DNA of 64,000 nt, taken from positions 75,888 to 139,887 of the forward strand of contig JBKEDC010000037.1 in assembly GCA_047975205.1 (NCBI GenBank), read 5' to 3'. The DNA comes from JBKEDC01 sp047975205 (lineage in GTDB: Bacteria > Bacteroidota > Bacteroidia > Bacteroidales > Prolixibacteraceae). How positions within the stretch are numbered: the stretch's first letter is position 1; each line of letters starts with the position of its first letter. A model generated the notes under the pieces. The model was not told the origin of the DNA. It did no database searches and worked only from the letters and a program-made list of their open reading frames with translations. The position numbers and the translations under genes are program-made. Positions 47,310-55,411 of this stretch are shown here, piece after piece.

Positions 47310-48644
47310 ATGCAAGAATTCTTTATAAAAGCTGCTCAATTAGTACTGAGCCTTTCTTTATTAGTCATTATTCATGAGTTCGGACACTTTACTTTTGCTC
47401 GTCTATTTAAAACAAGAGTGGAGAAATTTTATTTATTTTTCAACCCATGGTTCTCTCTATGGAAGAAAAAAATAGGCGAAACAGAGTATGGTATCGGTTG
47501 GGTTCCGCTAGGTGGCTATGTGGCTATTTCCGGCATGATCGATGAATCTATGAATACAGAAAGTTTAAAAGAAGAACCTAAGCCATGGGAGTTTAGATCT
47601 AAAACCAAATGGCAACGCCTACTTATTATGATTGGCGGCGTGCTTTTTAACTTCATTCTGGCATTCATTATATACATTGGTGTCCTTTTTGCTTGGGGAA
47701 CATCTTACCTACCGACCGACAATCTTACTCATGGCATAAGTGTCAATAAGGAAGCCCGAGCTATGGGGTTTGAAAATGGAGATAAAATTATTTCTGTCGA
47801 CGGACAAAAGATTGAGAATTTCGCAAAATTTTTACCGACCATTGCTATTGATGGAGCCAAACAGGTAGAAGTTTCACGTAATGGTACTGAAGTATCTATT
47901 CCCATCACCAACAAATATTTGCCCGAGCTTTTAAAAGGAAAAATGAGTTTTGAGCCTCGTATCCTCAATAAATTCAGTATTGCAAATATAGTTGATGACA
48001 GTCCTGCCGAAAAAGTTGGGCTTAAAACCGGCGATCAAATCTTAAGTCTAGACGGACTGTCATTTAAATTTTATGATGAACTTACAAGTTATGCTCAAAA
48101 TCATGCGAATCAACAAGTGACATTCAATATTCTTCGCGAAGGAAAGGAATTGCAAGTCCCCATAACGATCAGTGCCGAAGGTACAGTCGGATTTTATCCT
48201 GATTTTTCTCCCGAAGCCTACGACTATTTATCATATGAAACAAGATCATATAGTTTTTTTGAAGCTATCCCCGCAGGAATAGACTTGGGAGTATCGACCA
48301 TAAAAAGCTACCTTAATCAACTGAAATTATTCTTCAAACCGGAGACGAAAGCATATGAGTCATTAGGTGGGTTTATCGCCATTGGCAACATCTTCCCTTC
48401 GGCATGGGATTGGCATCGCTTTTGGATGATGACTGCATTTCTATCTATCATACTAGGCGTTATGAATTTACTTCCAATTCCGGCATTAGACGGCGGTCAT
48501 GTCATGTTCCTGCTTTATGAAATTATAACGGGAAGAAAACCCAGTGATAAATTTTTAGAGTATGCCCAAACTGTTGGTATGATTCTGTTGCTTATCTTAG
48601 TAGTATATGCAAATGGGAATGATATCCTCCGATTATTTAAATAA
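47310..48644 (+). CDS. rseP: RIP metalloprotease RseP
   Basis: A 444-residue site-2 membrane protease. The zinc motif is LVIIHEFGHFTFARLF at the N-terminus, and the third ligand is in MNLLPIPALDGGHV near the C-terminus. Two PDZ-like domains lie between (NGDKIISVDGQKIENF and KTGDQILSLDGLSFK). In this phylum RseP probably trims anti-sigma factors and remnant signal peptides. Encoded 11 nt after dxr and 8 nt before tatA. Confidence 0.95.
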   Translation: MQEFFIKAAQLVLSLSLLVIIHEFGHFTFARLFKTRVEKFYLFFNPWFSLWKKKIGETEYGIGWVPLGGYVAISGMIDESMNTESLKEEPKPWEFRSKTKWQRLLIMIGGVLFNFILAFIIYIGVLFAWGTSYLPTDNLTHGISVNKEARAMGFENGDKIISVDGQKIENFAKFLPTIAIDGAKQVEVSRNGTEVSIPITNKYLPELLKGKMSFEPRILNKFSIANIVDDSPAEKVGLKTGDQILSLDGLSFKFYDELTSYAQNHANQQVTFNILREGKELQVPITISAEGTVGFYPDFSPEAYDYLSYETRSYSFFEAIPAGIDLGVSTIKSYLNQLKLFFKPETKAYESLGGFIAIGNIFPSAWDWHRFWMMTAFLSIILGVMNLLPIPALDGGHVMFLLYEIITGRKPSDKFLEYAQTVGMILLLILVVYANGNDILRLFK

Positions 48645-48652
48645 ATTCAATT

Positions 48653-48829
48653 ATGACACTATTATTTATCAGCTCAACCGAATTAATCGTTGTTGTTGTA
48701 TTAATTTTGGTACTCTTCGGTGGGAAAAAGATTCCCGAATTAATGAAAGGACTCGGTCAAGGAGTAAAAGAGTTTAAAGATGCCTCTAAAGAGGCAGAAA
48801 AGGAAGACGACAACTCAAATAAAAGCTAA
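48653..48829 (+). CDS. tatA: Twin-arginine translocase subunit TatA
   Basis: A 58-residue protein: a short N-terminal helix (STELIVVVVLILVLFGGKKIP), the FGGKKIPEL hinge (the FG-K-x-P-E pattern of TatA), then an amphipathic helix (MKGLGQGVKEFKDASKEAEK) and a polar tail. This is the full TatA layout. It is the pore-forming part of the Tat exporter of folded proteins; tatC is not in the window. Located 8 nt after rseP and one base before the DUF4837 gene, so translationally coupled. Confidence 0.93.
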   Translation: MTLLFISSTELIVVVVLILVLFGGKKIPELMKGLGQGVKEFKDASKEAEKEDDNSNKS

Positions 48830-48830
48830 T

Positions 48831-49832
48831 ATGAAACCATTTTGCAGGTTACTTATAATAATATGCTTGTTAGCAACAGCAAGTGGCTGCTCACATGATA
48901 AAACTTCCATCTTAAAAAAGAAAGTATCCGGAAAGATTGGGGAGCTGGTAGTAGTGATACCGGAAATTCAATGGAAAGATACAATTGGCTCTACTATTAA
49001 AGGGCTGTTGGCTCAAGAACAAGTTTCTTTACCTCAGTCTGAACCTCTGTTTGATTTGTTACCTGTACCCCCGGCTGCCTTTGCCGATATATTCAAGGCT
49101 AATAGAAGCATTTTGCAAGTACATGTTAATTCAACAGTCGATTCTACACGTGTAGTATATAGGTATGATGTTTGGGCTCAACCGCAATCGGTGGTAGAAA
49201 TCTATGCTAAAGACAAAACCGATTTCTTACAGCTCTTCAAAGAGAAGGGAAATAAGATTGCAGCGTTTATGCTCCAAGGAGAAAGAAATCGATTAATGGG
49301 TAACTATGCTAAATATCCGAAGCGTGAGGTAATAGCCGATATTAAAAAGAAGTTTGGCATCGATATTATTTTACCTGTGGGATATGTTAAGGCTAGCGAT
49401 AAAGATAATTTTTATTGGGCAAGGTTTGACACCCCTGAAATTACGCAGAGTGTCATGGTATATTCTTTCCCTTACACTTCTGATAGCACATTCACCTCCG
49501 ACTATTTAGTAAACAAGCGAGACTCTTTGCTTCACGCTTATGTGGAAGGTCCGAGCGACAGCAGCTACATGGTTTCTGAGCATCGAGTTCCTACTGCCTG
49601 CCAAATTCTTAAATATAAAGGCAATTATGCTGCTGAAGTACGAGGTTTATGGAGATTAGAAGGTGATTGGATGGGTGGCCCCTATGTACTCTTAGCCGTT
49701 TTATCGCCCGATCACAAGCGTGTTGTTGTTCTCGACGGATGGGTTTATGCCCCACAGAAAGATAAGCGAAATTATGTTCGACAGTTAGAGGCCATGATTT
49801 ACTCACTGAACTTCCCTAAGGCAGAAAAATAA
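48831..49832 (+). CDS. DUF4837 family lipoprotein
   Basis: A 333-residue lipoprotein started at 48831 (MKPFCRLLIIICLLATASGC; lipobox Cys at residue 20). The longer frame from 48780 would run inside tatA. The body matches DUF4837: SGKIGELVVVIPEIQWKDTIG, PQSEPLFDLLPVPPAAF, and a C-terminal RGLWRLEGDWMGGPYVLLA. The family is limited to Bacteroidota and has no assigned function. It follows tatA by one base and precedes radA by 9 nt. Confidence 0.85.
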   Translation: MKPFCRLLIIICLLATASGCSHDKTSILKKKVSGKIGELVVVIPEIQWKDTIGSTIKGLLAQEQVSLPQSEPLFDLLPVPPAAFADIFKANRSILQVHVNSTVDSTRVVYRYDVWAQPQSVVEIYAKDKTDFLQLFKEKGNKIAAFMLQGERNRLMGNYAKYPKREVIADIKKKFGIDIILPVGYVKASDKDNFYWARFDTPEITQSVMVYSFPYTSDSTFTSDYLVNKRDSLLHAYVEGPSDSSYMVSEHRVPTACQILKYKGNYAAEVRGLWRLEGDWMGGPYVLLAVLSPDHKRVVVLDGWVYAPQKDKRNYVRQLEAMIYSLNFPKAEK

Positions 49833-49841
49833 GCTATAACT

Positions 49842-51206
49842 ATGGCTAAAGTTAAAACCCAATATGTTTGTCAAAGTTGTGGAGTTACTGCTGCTAAATG
49901 GGTTGGCAGATGCACTAGTTGCGGCGAATGGAACACACTTATTGAGGAAGTGCAGGTGAGTACCAAACAAGTTGCATTACCATCGAAAATGAGCAGCGGA
50001 GCTCAACCTCAGAAACTGTCTGAGGTTGCTGAAGATGCCATTGTTCGTATTGATACCTGCAATGCCGAATTGAATCGAGCTTTAGGAGGCGGATTAGTTC
50101 CCGGTTCTTTAGTGTTAGTTGGCGGAGAACCCGGTATTGGGAAATCAACGCTTGTTTTACAAGTAGCTCTTGACCTGATTCAACAAAAAGTGCTCTACGT
50201 TTCCGGAGAAGAAAGCATTCAACAAATAAAAATTCGAGCTAATCGTTTAAAAAGAGAGAACGACAATTGTTTCTTCCTGAGCGAAACCTCTTTAGAGAAT
50301 ATTTTAGCACATTGCGAACACCTAACACCACAAGTATTGGTTATTGATTCCATCCAAACCATCGCTACTTCATACATAGAGTCTTCCCCCGGAAGCGTGA
50401 GCCAAATTAGGGAGTGCACAAATGGTATTCTGAAATTTGCTAAAGAGCGTCGCATTCCGGTTATACTCATCGGGCACATTACTAAGGAGGGAAGCTTGGC
50501 AGGACCAAAAGTTTTAGAACATATGGTAGATACCGTATTGCAATTCGAGGGAGAAAATCAGTATATGTATCGAATTTTACGTACGATAAAAAATCGTTTC
50601 GGATCGACCTCTGAACTGGGTATATTTGAGATGAACAACAGCGGCATGCGGGAAGTCAGCAATCCATCAGAGCTACTTATTAACAACACTGACGAAGGAT
50701 TAAGCGGGACTGCAATTGGTTGTGCAATTGAAGGGAATCGTCCGCTATTGTTAGAGATACAATCGTTGGTAAGCACAGCTGCTTATGGGACACCTCAACG
50801 CTCGGCAACAGGATATGATCTTAGAAGACTAAATATGTTACTTGCTGTGTTGGAAAAAAGAGCCGGTTTTAAGCTGGCAAGCAAAGATGTCTTTTTGAAC
50901 ATTGCAGGAGGCATTAAGATTGACGATCCGGCTATTGACTTATCGGTAATTACGGCGGTGTTATCATCTAATTTCGATTTAGCTGTCAGCAAATCGATGT
51001 GCTTTGCCGGCGAAGTTGGCCTCTCCGGAGAAATTAGAGCAGTAAACCGTATTGAACAACGAATTGCTGAAGCGGAAAAACTCGGTATGCGGAAGATATT
51101 TGTGCCTGCCAATGGTAAGGCGGTGAATTTTAAAAAATATGATATTGCCATAGAGCCGGTGTCTCGTGTAGATGAATTCTTCAAAAAATTATTCCGAAAA
51201 GCTTAA
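49842..51206 (+). CDS. radA: DNA repair protein RadA
   Basis: A 454-residue RadA, a RecA-related ATPase that helps extend recombination intermediates. The N-terminal C4 zinc finger is CQSCGVTAAKWVGRCTSCGEW. Walker A is GGEPGIGKSTLVLQ (about residue 88), the RadA-specific KNRFG occurs in RTIKNRFGSTSELG, and the C-terminal Lon-type domain contains GLSGEIRAVNRIEQRI. Full length. It closes the rseP-tatA-DUF4837-radA unit. Confidence 0.96.
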   Translation: MAKVKTQYVCQSCGVTAAKWVGRCTSCGEWNTLIEEVQVSTKQVALPSKMSSGAQPQKLSEVAEDAIVRIDTCNAELNRALGGGLVPGSLVLVGGEPGIGKSTLVLQVALDLIQQKVLYVSGEESIQQIKIRANRLKRENDNCFFLSETSLENILAHCEHLTPQVLVIDSIQTIATSYIESSPGSVSQIRECTNGILKFAKERRIPVILIGHITKEGSLAGPKVLEHMVDTVLQFEGENQYMYRILRTIKNRFGSTSELGIFEMNNSGMREVSNPSELLINNTDEGLSGTAIGCAIEGNRPLLLEIQSLVSTAAYGTPQRSATGYDLRRLNMLLAVLEKRAGFKLASKDVFLNIAGGIKIDDPAIDLSVITAVLSSNFDLAVSKSMCFAGEVGLSGEIRAVNRIEQRIAEAEKLGMRKIFVPANGKAVNFKKYDIAIEPVSRVDEFFKKLFRKA

Positions 51207-51643
51207 ACCTGATTTTAATCTTCAAGTATCGGAATAACAACAAATCTTATTTTCTGCAAATTGTTTTCTACGTGCTCCACCGAAAAACTCTATAAAATTT
51301 CTCACAAGCTGTATTCTTCGGTAAGAATACAGCGAAAAAGGACTAATTGATACAGTTCTCTACAACGAATGGGGTGAAGTAAGGTTTGGTGTATTGTTAT
51401 GTTTTTACTAATTGGTCGAAAAAGCATTTTTTATTGCCATTCTGCATAGAGAATAACAACAAAAAACGTTTGGTACGCCTATATTATTTACGAATTGAAT
51501 GAAATTACAAGGCCAGATAGAACGCAAGACGCTACAAATCAAACAAATAAGAAGTTACATCAAGGCAATTCACAAATGTGTTATGCTACAACTGTTATAG
51601 CAATAAGACGACCGTATTTATACAAAGATTGAAAACCATAGCA
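51207..51643. other. Convergent intergenic region with a hairpin
   Basis: 437 nt between the ends of radA (+) and the lamin-tail gene (-). The only clear structure is an 11-bp perfect stem with a CGGT loop (51308-51333, GCTGTATTCTT/AAGAATACAGC), not followed by a T tract on either strand. Confidence 0.5.
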
Positions 51644-52621
51644 TTATCTATTGCTTACGACTACGGCACATGCTTGCTTAAATTCTCTCCGCTTACCGCT
51701 CGCATTCCACAATTCCAGATGCATTACATACATGCCTATGGGCAATATTGACCCATTAGCAAAACAAGCATCCCAACTCATAGAAGCCTGAGCCGAAATA
51801 GCTTCATTACGCCACGGAGTATCTACCAAATGTCCTGAAGCATTAAAAATTCGCATGGTAAGATACCAAGTGTCTGAGGGTAAATTAAAATAAACACTTA
51901 ATTCATCTTGATAGCCGTCTCCATTAGGGGAAATCAAGGATGAAGAATAACGCACTTCATCTACCCTATCTATCATTCGTTCACTTGCTGAATTAGGACA
52001 AGCCGGGGTGGCGTAATCATTATGAGCACTTGCCGACTGCCAATTGTTCGGGTCTTGTGTTGGTCTTGTTGTAGAAATTCGTTCCAACGACACCCCATTT
52101 TTATCATTCAACAAAAAATGATGCCAAGATTCTTGGTAAAGCAGTTCGTCAATAATCACGCTATCAGCATTCATTACAGCAACGCAACCTTCATCATTAT
52201 TCATGCGGGGCGTGTTACATTGCCAAAAATTAACCGAACAAGACTGCGGATAAATCCAAGTTAGCGTATCCGGATTTTCGCTCAACAAAATTATTCCTCC
52301 GGATTCTAAATAATCGCCTTGTTTGCCAATTGCATTTACTTGCCAAAAGCTCCCGTCAGGTTTCCGAGTTGCTATAAAGACCCTAGCTAAATGAATATCT
52401 TTCTCCGACACATTAATTAATTCAATAAAGTCGGGAGCAGAAGCATATGGATTAAACAACACCTCGTTAATAAGCAAATCACCGGCTTGTGGCAAATCAA
52501 TGATTTCATCGATATTTATTTTATTTTGAGGTAATAAGAAATGCCGGTGTGCTCCTGCAAGAGGAGCTTTAACTAGAAAAATGATAAAAAAAGCTACAAA
52601 ATACAGCTTATAACTGCCCAT
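51644..52621 (-). CDS. Lamin-tail domain secreted protein
   Basis: A 325-residue secreted protein with an N-terminal signal helix (LYFVAFFIIFLVKAPLAGA). Residues about 45-170 form a lamin-tail-like domain: GDLLINEVLFNPYASAPDFIELIN followed by ESGGIILLSENPDTL. Residues about 230-325 (SSLISPNGDGYQDELSVYF, then MRIFNASGHLVDTPWR) resemble the FlgD-like or gliding-type C-terminal fold. The function is unknown; such proteins occur on the surface of Bacteroidota. It is convergent with radA and divergent from asd. Confidence 0.78.
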   Translation of the reverse strand: MGSYKLYFVAFFIIFLVKAPLAGAHRHFLLPQNKINIDEIIDLPQAGDLLINEVLFNPYASAPDFIELINVSEKDIHLARVFIATRKPDGSFWQVNAIGKQGDYLESGGIILLSENPDTLTWIYPQSCSVNFWQCNTPRMNNDEGCVAVMNADSVIIDELLYQESWHHFLLNDKNGVSLERISTTRPTQDPNNWQSASAHNDYATPACPNSASERMIDRVDEVRYSSSLISPNGDGYQDELSVYFNLPSDTWYLTMRIFNASGHLVDTPWRNEAISAQASMSWDACFANGSILPIGMYVMHLELWNASGKRREFKQACAVVVSNR

Positions 52622-52647
52622 ATACTATATATTTGAAAGTAATCCAT

Positions 52648-52655
52648 TAATTTTG
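52648..52655 (+). promoter_or_regulatory. -7 promoter element of asd
   Basis: TAATTTTG matches TAnnTTTG, about 60 nt before the ATG. A second match (TATATTTG) lies at 52628-52635. Neither has a clear TTTG at 19 nt upstream. Confidence 0.4.
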
Positions 52656-52714
52656 TTCCAAATAAAGAATAAACTACATCTTAACAAAAAGATACAAACA
52701 AATAATTAAAAAAA

Positions 52715-53725
52715 ATGAGAGTAGCAATCGTAGGAGCTAGCGGTGCCGTGGGTCAAGAGTTCTTGAAAGTTTTGGCAGAGCGCAATTTTCCGCTAGACGA
52801 ATTGGTATTATTTGGTTCGGCAAGAAGTGCCGGCAATAAATATGAGTTCAAAGGGCAACAATTGGTTGTTAAAGAACTAAAACACAATGATGATTTTAAA
52901 GACATTGACATTGCTCTAACTTCAGCGGGTGGTGGCATCTCGAAAGATTTTGCGGAAACAATTACCAAGCATGGTGCTATCATGATTGATAACTCCAGTG
53001 CTTTCCGATATGATGATGACGTGCCTCTAGTGGTACCGGAAGTGAATCCGGAAGATGCATTAAATCGTCCCCGCAATATTATTGCCAATCCAAATTGCTC
53101 TACTATTCAGATGTTGGTAGCTTTGAAGCCTATTCACGATTTATCTCCAATCACAAAGGTTCAAGTAGCTACTTATCAAGCTGCCAGTGGTGCCGGAGCT
53201 CAGGGCATGGCAGAATTAGATGAGCAAACCAAAGCTGTAGCTAGTGGAAATGATATTAAAGTTGAAAAATTTCAACATCAGTTGGCAATGAATGTCATTC
53301 CCCATATTGACGTATTCTTAGATAACGACTACACCAAAGAGGAAATGAAGATGAATTGGGAAACAAAAAAGATTTTACATGCCAACACGGAAGTAAGCGC
53401 TACTTGTGTTCGTGTGCCTGTGGCTCGTTCGCATTCAGAGGCTATTTGGTTAGAAACGAAAGGGGTATTGAGCATAGAAAAGGTTCGCAAAGCCTTTGAA
53501 GATTTTGAAGGTTTAACAGTGATCGATCAGCCAAGCAAAAATGAATATCCTATGCCTCTTTTTGTGGCAGGTAAAGATGATGTTTATGTGGGCAGGTTGC
53601 GTAAAGACTTAACTAATCCGAAAGGACTTACATTTTGGTGTGTAGGCGACCAAATTAAAAAAGGAGCAGCTCTTAATGCTATTCAAATTGCAGAATGGCT
53701 AGTAGCTCATGGCAGCGTGAAATAA
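52715..53725 (+). CDS. asd: Aspartate-semialdehyde dehydrogenase
   Basis: A 336-residue Asd, which reduces aspartyl phosphate to the semialdehyde for lysine, threonine, methionine and diaminopimelate. VAIVGASGAVGQEFLKVL binds NADP, IIANPNCSTIQMLVAL carries the catalytic cysteine (about residue 128), and VPVARSHSEAIW is the substrate-binding segment. Full length, stand-alone, with a strong terminator. Confidence 0.96.
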   Translation: MRVAIVGASGAVGQEFLKVLAERNFPLDELVLFGSARSAGNKYEFKGQQLVVKELKHNDDFKDIDIALTSAGGGISKDFAETITKHGAIMIDNSSAFRYDDDVPLVVPEVNPEDALNRPRNIIANPNCSTIQMLVALKPIHDLSPITKVQVATYQAASGAGAQGMAELDEQTKAVASGNDIKVEKFQHQLAMNVIPHIDVFLDNDYTKEEMKMNWETKKILHANTEVSATCVRVPVARSHSEAIWLETKGVLSIEKVRKAFEDFEGLTVIDQPSKNEYPMPLFVAGKDDVYVGRLRKDLTNPKGLTFWCVGDQIKKGAALNAIQIAEWLVAHGSVK

Positions 53726-53753
53726 GACAATTAAATCACATTTAATTTATCAT

Positions 53754-53793
53754 AAAAAGAGAATGTCCAAAAAGTTTTGGGCATTCTCTTTTT
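53754..53793 (+). terminator. Intrinsic terminator of asd
   Basis: A long stem (AAAAAGAGAATG... paired with CATTCTCTTTTT, extended by TCCAAAA/TTTTGGG with one mismatch) and a T tract, 28 nt after the asd stop. Confidence 0.85.
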
Positions 53794-53840
53794 GCTTTTA
53801 ATTTATGGGCAACTGGTGTTATTGCCTGAAAAACTGTGAT

Positions 53841-54027
53841 AGCCCAAGGATTTATGCTTGGGCAGATATACGAAGTAAAATTAAAGCCTGTAAGGCTGAT
53901 TTGTAATAATCAAGCATATACAAGTCTGATCTACAATCCTTTCGATGTTCTCCATTCATTTTCCAAAGGATAAATCCTTGGGCTGTTACGGGTAGCCCTT
54001 TCAGGGCTAAGCTTGCAATTTGCAAGC
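53841..54027. repeat. Structured intergenic repeat (REP- or MITE-like)
   Basis: A non-coding block rich in dyads. A 14-bp perfect inverted repeat (53841-53854 AGCCCAAGGATTTA with 53971-53984) encloses about 116 nt. Local hairpins are GCCCAAG/CTTGGGC (53842-53863), AGCC/GGCT (near 53886-53896), AGCCCT/AGGGCT (53994-54008) and GCTTGCAA/TTGCAAGC (about 54011-54026). The pattern resembles dispersed, hairpin-rich intergenic repeats I associate with Bacteroidota genomes. Family membership is from memory and needs a copy-number search. It separates asd from the CRISPR locus. Confidence 0.55.
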
Positions 54028-54087
54028 GTGTGAAATCAAAATCTCACTTTTTGGGCACCCTATCTTTTATGATAAAGATTTATTCAT

Positions 54088-54106
54088 TATATTATTGAAT
54101 AATATA
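54088..54106. promoter_or_regulatory. Palindrome upstream of cas6, possible operator
   Basis: A 19-nt perfect palindrome, TATATTATT, central G, AATAATATA, 38 nt before the cas6 start. AT-rich sequence makes chance palindromes likelier, so the operator role is only a possibility. Confidence 0.35.
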
Positions 54107-54143
54107 TTAATAATATTACATTAGCATTGAAAATCGAACTCAT

Positions 54144-54800
54144 ATGAGAATACACTTAAAAATCAAAGCTGACAATCAGCTAATCCCATTTAATCATCAA
54201 CAATGGTTGGTGGGAACGTTCCATAAATGGTTGGGACAAAATGAAGAACATGGCAATTTGTCATTATACTCCTTTTCGTGGATGAGCGGAGGTAAGAAAG
54301 AACGTGGCGGACTACGATTCGGAGATTTTGCATATCTTTTCATTAGTTGTCATGATATAAATCTCACCAGAGATTTAGTAGAAGGAATACAAAAAGATCC
54401 TACAATGTTTGAGGGTTTGAGCGTTTCGGAAATCACTCTGCAACACGCTCCTGATTTATCCGACAGGAATCATTTTTTGGTTGCCAGTCCGATATTCATT
54501 AAGCGAAAGGAAGGCGAAAGGGTTGAACATATTTTCTATAATGACAAAAGGTCGAGCAGCTGTTTGGAAGAGACACTGCGCAACAAAATGGCAAAAGCAG
54601 GACTGCAAGACGAAAGCTTAAGCATACGTTTTGACACAAGCTACCACGCCGCAATGACAAAAAAGATAACTTACGACGGCATAGAAAACCGCGCCAATTG
54701 GTGTCCGGTGATAATAGAAGGCAAACCCGAAACAAAGCAATTTGCATGGCACGTGGGTTTGGGCAATAGCACAGGAATTGGTTTTGGAGCAATAAAATAA
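54144..54800 (+). CDS. cas6: CRISPR-associated endoribonuclease Cas6
   Basis: A 218-residue Cas6, which cuts the repeat RNA to release crRNAs. The C-terminal glycine-rich loop HVGLGNSTGIGFGAIK is diagnostic. A ferredoxin-like start (MRIHLKIKADNQLIPFNHQQWLVG) contains histidines that could be catalytic (HHQQ-type, about residue 20; HKWL). First gene of the locus, followed after 8 nt by cas5p. The array repeats end ATTGAAAT, the expected 8-nt crRNA 5' handle after Cas6 cleavage. Confidence 0.92.
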   Translation: MRIHLKIKADNQLIPFNHQQWLVGTFHKWLGQNEEHGNLSLYSFSWMSGGKKERGGLRFGDFAYLFISCHDINLTRDLVEGIQKDPTMFEGLSVSEITLQHAPDLSDRNHFLVASPIFIKRKEGERVEHIFYNDKRSSSCLEETLRNKMAKAGLQDESLSIRFDTSYHAAMTKKITYDGIENRANWCPVIIEGKPETKQFAWHVGLGNSTGIGFGAIK

Positions 54801-54808
54801 GAGAGAAG

Positions 54809-55408
54809 ATGGAGAATGTATATATAGTAAAATATTCGGGTCCGTTTGGTTTCATCAAGCCATGGACAGCCGTGAGAGATAGCGAGACTTATAGTCAGCA
54901 GTTTCTAACTCCCTCGATAGTTGCCGGGATTGAGAGGAAGTTGTTTCCTGAACTTTTGCAGGATGATGATGGAGAGGTGAAGAGGATTGTTGGACATAGG
55001 TTGAGATACAAGCAGGTTTCGCAGCAGCAAGAACAAATTCAACCTCGAGGTTGGAATCATAAAAAGAGTGGAGCAGGTAAGGGTTTTCACCGACCTTATG
55101 CTGTGCTTGTTAGGGGAGTATTTATTGAGCCGGTTTTGTATTTGGCATTCTCTAATAAAGAAGATGCAATAAAAGCTTCGGAGCAACATATTTGCTTGTG
55201 CAGAAATGAGGATGTCTTATATCCGGAAGAAGTTATAGAGACTACTATTGAGGATTTTATTTCCAATGATGAAGAGTTCTCAGGGTTTGAATTAGTTTTT
55301 GAAGAGAATGAGAAATCATTTTTGGTGGGATATAATCGCTTCAAAGAAAATAGTCCGATGTATGGATATATTAGAGTTGTAGGCACTCCTGTGAGGATAA
55401 ATTATTAA
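54809..55408 (+). CDS. cas5p: Type I-PGING Cas5 (Cas5p)
   Basis: A 199-residue Cas5-like Cascade subunit. The N-terminus VYIVKYSGPFGFIKPWTAVRDSETYSQQFLTPSIVAGIERKLFP fits the Cas5 opening, where the fold and the T-P-S-x-x-x-G-I segment replace the usual P-T/S-P-S-x-x-x-G-L. The central RYKQVSQQQEQIQPRG loop and the C-terminus MYGYIRVVGTPVRINY follow. It should cap the 5' handle of the crRNA. Placement between cas6 and cas3, with csp2 and csp1 following, matches the P. gingivalis-type (PGING) arrangement. It is more divergent than the other Cas proteins here. Confidence 0.8.
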   Translation: MENVYIVKYSGPFGFIKPWTAVRDSETYSQQFLTPSIVAGIERKLFPELLQDDDGEVKRIVGHRLRYKQVSQQQEQIQPRGWNHKKSGAGKGFHRPYAVLVRGVFIEPVLYLAFSNKEDAIKASEQHICLCRNEDVLYPEEVIETTIEDFISNDEEFSGFELVFEENEKSFLVGYNRFKENSPMYGYIRVVGTPVRINY

Positions 55409-55411
55409 AAT

